From NCBI GenBank assembly GCA_041583135.1, contig JBFHGJ010000009.1:41295-105294 (forward strand): 64,000 nucleotides of DNA. The letters run 5' to 3'. Source of the DNA: JABSOG01 sp041583135. GTDB taxonomy: Bacteria > Pseudomonadota > Gammaproteobacteria > Enterobacterales > Alteromonadaceae. The position numbers were made by a program, and so were the translations under genes. Under the pieces are notes generated by a model, which was not told the origin of the DNA, did no database searches, and saw only the letters and a list, made by a program, of their open reading frames with translations. Positions 55,833-64,000 of this stretch are shown here, piece after piece; positions within the stretch are counted from its first letter, which is position 1, and each line of letters starts with the position of its first letter.

Positions 55833-56998
55833 TATTTGCCCTCCGCAGCAGCAACCACTTTTTGCGCCGCATCAGTCAGTGAGTTGGCAGCAATAATGTT
55901 CAGTTCACACTCTTCGAGTTTCTTCGCGCCTAAGTCGGCGTTGTTGCCTTCAAGACGAACAACAACAGGTACGTTTACACCAACTTCTTCAACTGCGCCG
56001 ATGATACCTTCTGCTATCATGTCACAACGAACGATACCGCCGAAGATGTTAACCAATACGGCTTTAACATTGTCATCAGAAAGGATGATCTTAAACGCTT
56101 CGGTAACACGCTCTTTAGTCGCGCCGCCACCAACGTCCAAGAAGTTTGCCGGTGCGCCACCGTGCAATTGAACGATGTCCATAGTACCCATCGCAAGGCC
56201 AGCACCGTTAACCATACAACCGATGGTGCCATCAAGAGCAACGTAGTTCAATTCCCAGTGAGCAGCATGAGCTTCACGCGGATCTTCTTGTGAAGGGTCT
56301 TGCATTTCTTTCAATTTAGGCTGACGGTAAAGGGCATTTGAATCGGCCGCAACTTTTGCGTCCAAGCAGTGCAGGTTGCCGTCTTTTTTGATAACCAAAG
56401 GATTGATTTCAATCAATGCCAAATCCAATTCTTCAAACATTTTGGCAAGGCCGATGAAAATGTTGACGAATTGCTTGATCTGTACGCCTTGAAGACCCAA
56501 TTTGAATGCCAAATTGCGTGCTTGAGCCGGCTGTGCGCCAACCAATGGATCGATAGCAACTGAGTGAATCAACTCAGGAGTTTTCTCAGCGACTTCTTCG
56601 ATGTCCATGCCGCCTTCGGTAGAAGCCATGAACACAACGCGACGTTGACCACGGTCAACAACAGCGCTCAAGTACAACTCAGACTCGATGTCGGTGCAAG
56701 ACTCAACCAAGATCTTGTTGACCGGCTGACCTTTCTCGTCAGTTTGGAAGGTTACCAGGTTCTTACCCAACCACTGTTGAGCGAACGCTTTGATCTCATC
56801 TTTAGTGCTAACAACCTTAACACCACCAGCTTTACCACGGCCACCGGCGTGAACCTGACATTTGACAACCCATTCGTTGCCGCCGATGCGGTCTGCGGCT
56901 TCTACAGCAGCTTGCGGAGTCTCACAAGGATAACCTTCGGAAACTGGCAAGCCATATTTGGCAAACAACTGTTTGCCCTGGTACTCATGCAAGTTCAT
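55832..56998 (-). CDS. sucC: Succinyl-CoA synthetase beta subunit
   Basis: Nucleotide-binding subunit of 388 residues, identical in length to E. coli SucC. It has an ATP-grasp N-terminal domain ([18 protein letters not shown]) and the C-terminal [12 protein letters not shown] and [11 protein letters not shown] motifs. The ATG at 56998 aligns with the family; a frame extension to 57034 adds 12 unsupported residues. Confidence 0.97.
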   Translation of the reverse strand: MNLHEYQGKQLFAKYGLPVSEGYPCETPQAAVEAADRIGGNEWVVKCQVHAGGRGKAGGVKVVSTKDEIKAFAQQWLGKNLVTFQTDEKGQPVNKILVESCTDIESELYLSAVVDRGQRRVVFMASTEGGMDIEEVAEKTPELIHSVAIDPLVGAQPAQARNLAFKLGLQGVQIKQFVNIFIGLAKMFEELDLALIEINPLVIKKDGNLHCLDAKVAADSNALYRQPKLKEMQDPSQEDPREAHAAHWELNYVALDGTIGCMVNGAGLAMGTMDIVQLHGGAPANFLDVGGGATKERVTEAFKIILSDDNVKAVLVNIFGGIVRCDMIAEGIIGAVEEVGVNVPVVVRLEGNNADLGAKKLEECELNIIAANSLTDAAQKVVAAAEGK

Positions 56999-57129
56999 GC
57001 GAATTTTCCATTCATTTTCAATTAAAACGGCCATCGAATACCGATGAAGGTATACGTTGGCCTAAAGATGTTTGCTCAAACGAGGTTCGAGCAAACGGTT
57101 ATAAACATATTTTTGCGTACAATAGCAAA

Positions 57130-58704
57130 TTAAAGATCCAACAACAAGCGTGTTGGATCTTCCAATAGTTCCTTAACAGTTACCAAGAAACCTACCGACT
57201 CACGACCGTCGATTAAACGATGGTCATAAGACAGCGCGAGGTACATCATCGGCAAGATTTCAACCTTACCATTGACGGCCATCGGACGGTCTTGGATTTT
57301 GTGCATCCCCAGGATCCCTGCCTGTGGCATATTCAAAATTGGTGTCGAAAGCAATGAACCGAACACACCACCATTGGTAATGGTGAAGTTACCACCTTGC
57401 ATTTCGGCCATGGTCAACTTACCGTCACGACCTTTGATGGCAAGCTCTTTAATGCCGGCTTCGATCTCGGCAAAGCTCATGCGGTCGCAATCACGTACAA
57501 CCGGCGTAACCAAGCCACGCGGGGTAGAAACCGCAATCGATACATCAAAATAGTTGTGATAAACGATGTCGTCACCGTCAATTGAAGCGTTAACCGCAGG
57601 GTAGCGCTTAAGGGCTTCAACAACCGCTTTAACATAGAAAGACATAAAGCCAAGACGGATACCGTGACGTTCTTCAAAGCTGTCACGATAGTGCTTGCGC
57701 AAGTCCATAATCGGCTTCATGTTGACTTCGTTGAACGTGGTCAACATGGCAGTGCTTTGCTTGGCTTCAAGCAAGCGGGTTGCGATGGTTTTACGCAAAC
57801 GGGTCATCGGCACGCGTTTTTCAGTACGGCCGGTCAAGTCTTCATTGATAACCACAGTGTTAGACGCTTTGGCACCACCAGACGGAGCAGGTGAAGACGT
57901 CGATGCAGGCGCACCTTGAGCCAAGAATTTCTCTACGTCTTCTTTGGTGATACGACCACCTTTACCTGTGCCTTTGATGTTGTTGGCATCTAAGCCTTTC
58001 TCGGCGATTAAACGACGAACAGAAGGGGTCAACACATCTGATGACTCTGAACTTTCAGTTTCAGTTGGTGCCGCTGATTTATCGGCAACAGACGCACCGG
58101 CAGAACCACCGGCGATGATAACCGCGATATCCTGTTGTGATAAAACAGTGTCGCCTTCATCGGCCATCACTTCGCTCAATACGCCAGAAGCTTCAGCGAC
58201 GACTTCCAAAACCACTTTGTCGGTTTCGATATCAACCAAAGGCGCGTCGCGCTCTACGGTATCACCCGGCTGGGCATGCCAAGTCGCTACGGTACCATCG
58301 GCAACCGACTCAGGCAGCACTGGTACTTTTACAACCACTTTTTTACCTTGACCGGCAGCAGGCTTTTTCGCGTCATCTGCTGCTTGTTTGTCATCATCAG
58401 ACTTGTCGGTTGCAGATTTGTCGTCTGCGGCTTTATCATTATTGGCTTTGCCCTTATCGGCGGCACCGGCTTTACCTACGCGGGCAAGCAATTGTTCAGC
58501 TATGACTGTTGCGCCTTCATCTTCAAGAATTTCAAGCACTACGCCATCGGCTGGAGAAACCACTTCCAAAACCACTTTATCGGTTTCGATATCAACAAGG
58601 TTTTGATCACGGCTAACGGTATCACCGGCCTTTACATGCCAAGTCGCCACGGTGGCATCGGCAACAGATTCTGGAAGTACGGGAACCTTAATTTCGGTTG
58701 TCAT
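57130..58704 (-). CDS. sucB: 2-oxoglutarate dehydrogenase E2 (succinyltransferase) with two lipoyl domains
   Basis: Transfers succinyl from E1 to CoA on a swinging lipoyl arm. The 524-residue protein has two lipoyl domains, with acceptor lysines K43 and K163 in the same ETDKVVLEV motif, 120 residues apart. An Asp/Lys/Ala-rich linker (about 78-120) separates them. Next come the E3-binding domain (about 222-258, [14 protein letters not shown]) and the catalytic domain ending with DHRLIDG (H495, D499). E. coli SucB has one lipoyl domain and 405 residues. The two domains are near-copies, so internal duplication is likely. It lies 15 bases after sucA. Confidence 0.96.
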   Translation of the reverse strand: MTTEIKVPVLPESVADATVATWHVKAGDTVSRDQNLVDIETDKVVLEVVSPADGVVLEILEDEGATVIAEQLLARVGKAGAADKGKANNDKAADDKSATDKSDDDKQAADDAKKPAAGQGKKVVVKVPVLPESVADGTVATWHAQPGDTVERDAPLVDIETDKVVLEVVAEASGVLSEVMADEGDTVLSQQDIAVIIAGGSAGASVADKSAAPTETESSESSDVLTPSVRRLIAEKGLDANNIKGTGKGGRITKEDVEKFLAQGAPASTSSPAPSGGAKASNTVVINEDLTGRTEKRVPMTRLRKTIATRLLEAKQSTAMLTTFNEVNMKPIMDLRKHYRDSFEERHGIRLGFMSFYVKAVVEALKRYPAVNASIDGDDIVYHNYFDVSIAVSTPRGLVTPVVRDCDRMSFAEIEAGIKELAIKGRDGKLTMAEMQGGNFTITNGGVFGSLLSTPILNMPQAGILGMHKIQDRPMAVNGKVEILPMMYLALSYDHRLIDGRESVGFLVTVKELLEDPTRLLLDL

Positions 58705-58719
58705 ATTTGCGCTTTTCCC

Positions 58720-61557
58720 TTATTTCGTTTCAATTGTTAAAGCGGCTTCAATAAGCGCTTGCTGTTCTTTGGCATGTACCGAGGCGTAGCCTACTGCTGG
58801 TGCCGCCGATGGCGGACGACCAACATAGTTCAAATATGCGCCCGGTCTATCTTCAGTTTGCACCACATGACGGAAGTGATGCTGACTACAATACCATGCA
58901 CCTTGGTTTTGCGGCTCTTCCTGACACCAGACAAAGTCGCGCACCTGTGGATAGCTGTCCACAGCTGCCGCCAATTCTTGCTCTGGGAATGGATAAAGCT
59001 GTTCAACGCGGATAATGGCAATATTCTCAATACCCTGTTTGCGGCGATAATCGAGCAGGTCGTAATAAACTTTACCGCTACAGAAGATCACACGCTCGAC
59101 TTTGGCTTTGTCGATAGGGTCGATTTCATCGATCAGGTTATGGAATACCCCTTCGGCGAGGTCTTCAAAGCTCGATACGGCCATCGGATGACGCAACAAA
59201 GACTTAGGTGACATCACCACCAAAGGACGGCGTAACGGACGGATCGCCTGACGACGCAACATGTTAAACACCTGCGCCGGTGTCGAAGGAATACATACCT
59301 GAATATTATGATCGGCACACAGCTGCAAATAGCGCTCTAAACGTGCCGATGAATGCTCAGGACCTTGGCCTTCATAGCCATGTGGCAACAACATAGTCAG
59401 GCCACACAAACGGCCCCACTTTTGCTCACCAGAACTGATGAACTGATCGATAACCACTTGAGCCGTATTGGCGAAGTCGCCAAATTGCGCTTCCCAAACC
59501 CCTAGCACTTCAGACTCGGTCGTGCAGTAACCATATTCGAAGGCCAATACGGCTTCTTCGGACAATGCCGAGTCATACACTTCAAATTTGGCTTGGCCCT
59601 CACTGACATTTTGCAGCGGCAAATAGGTCGAGCCATCTTTTTGGTTATGCAATACCGAATGACGATGGAAGAAGGTACCACGACCGCTGTCTTGACCAAC
59701 CAGACGAACCGGCATTTTACGGTCAACCAAATCGGCATAGGCCAAGGTTTCAGCCATACCCCAATCGAGTTTACGTTCACCTTTTGCCATCAGCATTCTA
59801 TCGCTATAGGCTTTTTTCACTCGTGAGTTAAGTGAGATCTCATCCGGGTAGCTGCTGATTTTCTCTGCCAGCTTTTGCAGGTGCTCAACACTGGTTGAGG
59901 CATCATAACCACAATCCCAGTCGTGACCGATATAAGGCTTCCAGTTACCAGATGGCGCATTGACCGACTGCCATTCAGGGGTAGCACACAAGCCATTGTC
60001 CAACAGGTCGCGGTATTTCTGGTCGATGCTGGTGATCTCATTAGGCTCAAAAGTGCCCTCGCCAACCAAGCGCTCGGCGTACAAGGTTTTCGGCACAGGG
60101 TGCTTTTTGATCTTTTGATACATCAACGGCTGAGTCGCATTAGGCTCATCGGCTTCGTTATGGCCATGACGGCGATAACACACCAAGTCGATAACCACAT
60201 CGCGTTTAAAGGTATTGCGATAATCCACTGCTATACGGGCCACCAAAGCAACCGCTTCAGGGTCATCGGCATTGACGTGGAAAATCGGCGCCTGCACCAT
60301 TTTGGCGATGTCCGTACAATATTCGGTTGAACGGGTATCTTCAGGGTTTGAGGTGGTAAAACCAATCTGGTTGTTGATCACCACGCGGATCATACCGCCA
60401 ACTTTAAAGGCACGAACTTGCGATAAGTTAAACGTCTCTTGCACGATACCCTGACCGGCCACTGCTGAGTCGCCGTGTACGGTAACGGCCAAACCATGAG
60501 AGCCGTCAGTACAGTTGCGTCTATCTAAACGAGCACGAAGTGAACCCATCACCACAGGATTGACAATCTCAAGGTGCGACGGGTTAAACGCCAAAGCCAA
60601 ATGCACGTTGCCGCCAGCGGTTCTAAAATCAGAGGAGAAACCTTGGTGATACTTCACGTCACCTGAGCCGAAATCAGCCTCGTGTTTGCCAGCAAACTCG
60701 TCGAACAATTCAGCCGGGTTCTTACCAAGAATGTTAACCAACAGGTTCAACCGTCCACGGTGAGCCATCCCGATGACGATTTCACGAATGCTCTGCTCGC
60801 CACTTCTATGAACCAGTTCGCGCATCAAGGTGATAAAGCTGTCACCGCCTTCCAGTGAAAAGCGCTTGGCGCCTGGGAATTTGGTGTGTACGTATTTCTC
60901 CAGCCCATCGGCAGACGCTAATGAACGGTAAATACGCTGCTTTTCTTTCTTGCTGAAGCTTGGTGTACTTTGAATCGATTCAAGCTGCTTTTGGATCCAA
61001 CGTTTTTCTTCGGTGCTGGTAATGTGCATATACTCAGCGCCGATAGAGCCGCAGTAGGTCTTTTTCAGGGCAGTCAGCAGCTCAGACAAACGCATTTTGT
61101 CTTTACCGCATTTAAATGAACCGACATTGAATTCTGTTTCGAAGTCAGCCTCAGAAAGGTTGTGATGAGCCAGCTGAAGGTCGCGGATCGGTGCTCTTTT
61201 CCACATGCCGAGCGGATCTAAATTGGCATTTTGGTGACCACGAAAACGATAGGAGTTGATCAGCTGCAGCACTTTAACTTGCTTGGTTGCTTGTTGGTCG
61301 GTGGTGCCACCGCCCTGCACCACAATTTCACGGTGCTTGTTACGCGCAAGATCGGCAAATTCTTTTTGCACCAAGGAGTGTTTGACTTCAAGGGCAACGC
61401 CATTGGCTCTAGGCAGCTCATTAAAGATAGATACCCATTCCTCAGGAACAGAAGAGGGGTCATCGAGATATAATTCGTAGAGTCCTTCTACGTATGCCAT
61501 GCTTCCACCGTTAAAGTGAGAAGACTCAATCCACTTCTTCATTACGCTTTCTTGCAT
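58720..61557 (-). CDS. sucA: 2-oxoglutarate dehydrogenase E1
   Basis: Thiamine-diphosphate decarboxylase of 945 residues (E. coli 933). Landmarks are the E2-anchoring N-terminal region (FNGGSMAYVEGLYELYLDDP), the RGRLNLLVNILGK segment, the ThDP-binding HGDSAVAGQG followed by VINNQIGFTTS, and the C-terminal RVEQLYPFPEQ. It forms one leftward transcription unit with sdhA-sdhB upstream and sucB downstream. No lpd (E3) gene is present in the window. Confidence 0.97.
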   Translation of the reverse strand: MQESVMKKWIESSHFNGGSMAYVEGLYELYLDDPSSVPEEWVSIFNELPRANGVALEVKHSLVQKEFADLARNKHREIVVQGGGTTDQQATKQVKVLQLINSYRFRGHQNANLDPLGMWKRAPIRDLQLAHHNLSEADFETEFNVGSFKCGKDKMRLSELLTALKKTYCGSIGAEYMHITSTEEKRWIQKQLESIQSTPSFSKKEKQRIYRSLASADGLEKYVHTKFPGAKRFSLEGGDSFITLMRELVHRSGEQSIREIVIGMAHRGRLNLLVNILGKNPAELFDEFAGKHEADFGSGDVKYHQGFSSDFRTAGGNVHLALAFNPSHLEIVNPVVMGSLRARLDRRNCTDGSHGLAVTVHGDSAVAGQGIVQETFNLSQVRAFKVGGMIRVVINNQIGFTTSNPEDTRSTEYCTDIAKMVQAPIFHVNADDPEAVALVARIAVDYRNTFKRDVVIDLVCYRRHGHNEADEPNATQPLMYQKIKKHPVPKTLYAERLVGEGTFEPNEITSIDQKYRDLLDNGLCATPEWQSVNAPSGNWKPYIGHDWDCGYDASTSVEHLQKLAEKISSYPDEISLNSRVKKAYSDRMLMAKGERKLDWGMAETLAYADLVDRKMPVRLVGQDSGRGTFFHRHSVLHNQKDGSTYLPLQNVSEGQAKFEVYDSALSEEAVLAFEYGYCTTESEVLGVWEAQFGDFANTAQVVIDQFISSGEQKWGRLCGLTMLLPHGYEGQGPEHSSARLERYLQLCADHNIQVCIPSTPAQVFNMLRRQAIRPLRRPLVVMSPKSLLRHPMAVSSFEDLAEGVFHNLIDEIDPIDKAKVERVIFCSGKVYYDLLDYRRKQGIENIAIIRVEQLYPFPEQELAAAVDSYPQVRDFVWCQEEPQNQGAWYCSQHHFRHVVQTEDRPGAYLNYVGRPPSAAPAVGYASVHAKEQQALIEAALTIETK

Positions 61558-61675
61558 CGATTGTGAGCCCTAAATTGCGCAAATTAGTAACACTTAATAT
61601 AGCAACAAAATCTTGAGCCGTATGTTACAACAACTCAAGATCCATTACTCCGTGGCGCCAAAGGCGCCGACAACC

Positions 61676-62386
61676 CTACACCGCCCGTTTGAGCAACATC
61701 GATTTGATGTGACCAATGGCCTTTGTTGGGTTAAGGTTTTTCGGGCAGACGTTGACACAGTTCATGATACCGTGACAACGGAAAACGCTGAATGCGTCAT
61801 CTAAATCGTTCAAACGAGACTCGGTTGCCGTATCGCGGCTATCGACTAAGAAGCGATACGCATGGAGCAAGCCCGCAGGACCGATGAATTTGTCCGGGTT
61901 CCACCAAAACGAAGGACAAGAAGTCGAACAACAAGCACACAAAATACACTCATACAAACCGTCAAGCTTTTCACGCTGCTCTGGTGATTGTAGACGTTCT
62001 CTTGCCGGTGGCATATCGTCATTGATCAAATAAGGACGTACTTTTTCGTACTGTTTGTAGAACTGGGTCATATCGATAACCAAGTCACGAACAACAGGTA
62101 GGCCCGGTAACGGACGAATAACCACTTTGCCTTTTTTGGTCAAATCAGACAACGGCGTAATACAGGCCAAACCGTTTTTGCCATTCATGTTGATACCGTC
62201 AGAGCCACAAACCCCTTCACGGCATGAGCGACGGAACGCCAACGTCGGATCTTGCTCTTTGAGCATGATCAAGGCGTCAAGTACCATCATATCCTGACCT
62301 TCTTCCAACTCCAGTTGGAAGTCCTGCATATGCGGCTTGGCATCAACGTCAGGATTGTAACGGTAAATTGAAAAATTAACTTTCAT
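61676..62386 (-). CDS. sdhB: Succinate dehydrogenase iron-sulfur subunit
   Basis: Electron-transfer subunit of complex II on the inner face of the cytoplasmic membrane, 236 residues. The [2Fe-2S] ligands lie in CREGVCGSDG and its downstream Cys; the [4Fe-4S] and [3Fe-4S] ligands lie in CILCACCSTSCPSFW and CHGIMNCVNVCPKNLNP. It follows sdhA by 14 bases. Confidence 0.97.
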   Translation of the reverse strand: MKVNFSIYRYNPDVDAKPHMQDFQLELEEGQDMMVLDALIMLKEQDPTLAFRRSCREGVCGSDGINMNGKNGLACITPLSDLTKKGKVVIRPLPGLPVVRDLVIDMTQFYKQYEKVRPYLINDDMPPARERLQSPEQREKLDGLYECILCACCSTSCPSFWWNPDKFIGPAGLLHAYRFLVDSRDTATESRLNDLDDAFSVFRCHGIMNCVNVCPKNLNPTKAIGHIKSMLLKRAV

Positions 62387-62400
62387 TTTAAAGCAGCTCC

Positions 62401-64000
62401 TTAGTACGTTCTGGCTTTGGGCGGGAACGCCTCACGATATTTAGGTGCCATGTTCACTTCACGTTTGCTCATGGTTTCCTTCGTCGGCTCATAGATTGAG
62501 TGGCACAACCAATTCTCGTCATCACGCTCTGGGTAGTCAAAGCGGCTGTGAGCACCACGGCTCTCAGTACGATAGTTGGCGGCAACGGCAGTGGCGTAAG
62601 CCGTTTCCATCAAGTTGTCCAGCTCTAAACATTCAATACGTTGGGTATTGAAGTCGCTGCTCTTATCGTCCAAGCGGGCGTGCTTAAGACGTTCACGGAT
62701 CTCTTTAAGCTCCTGTAGACCTTTGGCCATAGAGTCGCCTTCACGGAAAACCGAGAAGTTAAGCTGCATACAGTTTTGCAGGTCTTTACGAATTTGGGCA
62801 GGATCTTCACCCTGACCCGGCGTCGAGTTTTCCCAGCGGTTGTAACGGGCCAAAGAGGCATCGATATTATCGCTAGACGCTTCTTTGTGCTCGAACTCAT
62901 CAGACAATAGCTTGCCAAGATGCAAACCGACCGAACGACCAAATACAACCAAATCGAGCAATGAGTTACCGCCTAAACGGTTGGCGCCGTGTACAGATAC
63001 ACAGGCGATCTCACCACAGGCAAACAAGCCCGGGATCTCATAGTTGTTGCCTTCGCTGTCAACACCGACAGCTTGACCGTTAACATTGGTCGGAATACCA
63101 CCCATCATGTAGTGACAGGTTGGGATAACTGGAATTGGCTCTTTAGAGGTATCGACGTGAGCAAAGGTCTTAGCCAACTCACCAACACCCGGCAATTGCT
63201 TGTCGAGGGTTTCTTTACCTAAGTGATCCAGTTTCAATTTAATGTGAATACCCCATGGGCCTTCACAGCCACGGCCTTCACGGATCTCAGTCATCATTGC
63301 ACGGGCAACAACGTCACGAGAAGCAAGGTCTTTGGCATTTGGCGCATAACGCTCCATAAAGCGCTCGCCATCTTTATTCAGCAGATAACCACCTTCACCA
63401 CGACAACCTTCGGTAACCAATACACCGGCACCGGCGATACCCGTTGGGTGGAATTGCCACATTTCCATATCTTGCAAAGGCACACCAGCACGTACGGCCA
63501 TGCCGACACCGTCACCAGTGTTGATGTGGGCGTTGGTGGTAGACGCGTAAATACGTCCAGCACCGCCTGTGGCCAATACCACAGCTTTAGATTTGAAATA
63601 ACAAACTTCACCGGTTTCCATTTCAATGGCAGTACAACCGACAACGGCACCGTCATCGTTTTTCACCAAGTCCAAGGCATACCATTCGCTGAACACCTCG
63701 GTTTTGTTTTTCACGTTTTGCTGATACAAAAGGTGCAACAAAGCATGACCGGTACGGTCGGCAGCAGCGGCAGTACGAGCAGCCTGCTCACCACCGAAGT
63801 TTCTTGACTGACCACCGAAAGGGCGTTGGTAAACTTTACCATTGTCGAAGCGAGAGAATGGCAGACCCATATTCTCAAGCTCAATAATAGATTCAGGGCC
63901 GGTTTTACACATGTATTCGATAGCGTCTTGGTCACCGATAAAGTCAGAACCTTTAACGGTATCGTACATATGTTCTTGCCAGTTGTCTTCGTGGGCATTA
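62401..64000 (-). CDS. sdhA: Succinate dehydrogenase flavoprotein subunit (N terminus outside the window)
   Basis: Catalytic FAD subunit of complex II, here lacking about the first 55-60 residues beyond the window end. The frame runs open to position 64000, with [10 protein letters not shown] preceding the [10 protein letters not shown] segment. Substrate and FAD motifs seen include RTGHALLH, the catalytic [20 protein letters not shown] region and [19 protein letters not shown]. The end of the protein ([19 protein letters not shown]) is complete. sdhC and sdhD would lie further right, outside the window. Confidence 0.96.
   Translation of the reverse strand, partial: NAHEDNWQEHMYDTVKGSDFIGDQDAIEYMCKTGPESIIELENMGLPFSRFDNGKVYQRPFGGQSRNFGGEQAARTAAAADRTGHALLHLLYQQNVKNKTEVFSEWYALDLVKNDDGAVVGCTAIEMETGEVCYFKSKAVVLATGGAGRIYASTTNAHINTGDGVGMAVRAGVPLQDMEMWQFHPTGIAGAGVLVTEGCRGEGGYLLNKDGERFMERYAPNAKDLASRDVVARAMMTEIREGRGCEGPWGIHIKLKLDHLGKETLDKQLPGVGELAKTFAHVDTSKEPIPVIPTCHYMMGGIPTNVNGQAVGVDSEGNNYEIPGLFACGEIACVSVHGANRLGGNSLLDLVVFGRSVGLHLGKLLSDEFEHKEASSDNIDASLARYNRWENSTPGQGEDPAQIRKDLQNCMQLNFSVFREGDSMAKGLQELKEIRERLKHARLDDKSSDFNTQRIECLELDNLMETAYATAVAANYRTESRGAHSRFDYPERDDENWLCHSIYEPTKETMSKREVNMAPKYREAFPPKARTY

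Overview
This 64 kb window comes from a gammaproteobacterial chromosome, most likely a marine member of the Alteromonadales. Four things point that way: the housekeeping order apt-dnaX-ybaB-recR-htpG-adk-hemH; the sdhAB-sucABCD block; ArcA, SeqA, Fur and YbfE, which are typical of Enterobacterales/Vibrionales/Alteromonadales; and secreted proteins of marine style (an Oar-like TonB receptor, a GlyGly-CTERM nuclease, a subtilase with P domains). I cannot name the genus. No rRNA, tRNA, CRISPR array, prophage or insertion sequence was seen.

Layout. 1-3.7 kb: 3' part of a leftward tyrS, divergent from a murein-peptidase/anmK pair for peptidoglycan growth and recycling. 3.8-16.2 kb: leftward hemH, adk, htpG, recR, ybaB, dnaX and apt, interrupted by two tandem paralogous secreted propeller-like genes and by a RibD-type reductase plus a periplasmic solute-binding protein. 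dnaX keeps an A AAA AAG frameshift site with an SD-like stimulator and an immediate -1 frame stop. htpG has a very good sigma-32 promoter whose -35 box contains the recR stop codon. 16.4-24 kb: a CheY-like regulator, two phasins, a bifunctional fatty acyl-CoA reductase, a CHASE8-type histidine kinase paired with a YfiR-like protein, and arcA.

24.3-32.7 kb is the most distinctive region. It holds a 1170-residue secreted nuclease with four lamin-tail repeats, an endonuclease I domain and a GlyGly-CTERM anchor, then a 1065-residue Oar-like TonB receptor. A RutR-like TetR regulator is divergent across about 900 AT-rich bases that contain a perfect RutR-type operator and a near-perfect second one. 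I propose this as a candidate locus for scavenging extracellular nucleic acid under pyrimidine control.

32.7-45.6 kb: an ElyC-type envelope protein, a Nif3-family protein, an Asp-box secreted protein, an ABC-2 exporter, pgm, seqA, ybfF, ybfE, fldA, fur, glnS and a PilZ protein. 45.9-54.9 kb is accessory: a small two-cysteine secreted peptide behind a 16-bp palindrome, a serine beta-lactamase-like protein, an orphan D-glucuronyl C5-epimerase homologue, an overlapping response regulator/TPR-histidine kinase pair, and a subtilase. 54.9-64 kb: leftward sdhA (cut by the window end), sdhB, sucA, sucB (with two lipoyl domains), sucC and sucD, the succinate end of the TCA cycle. Most convergent gene pairs are separated by clear hairpin terminators.
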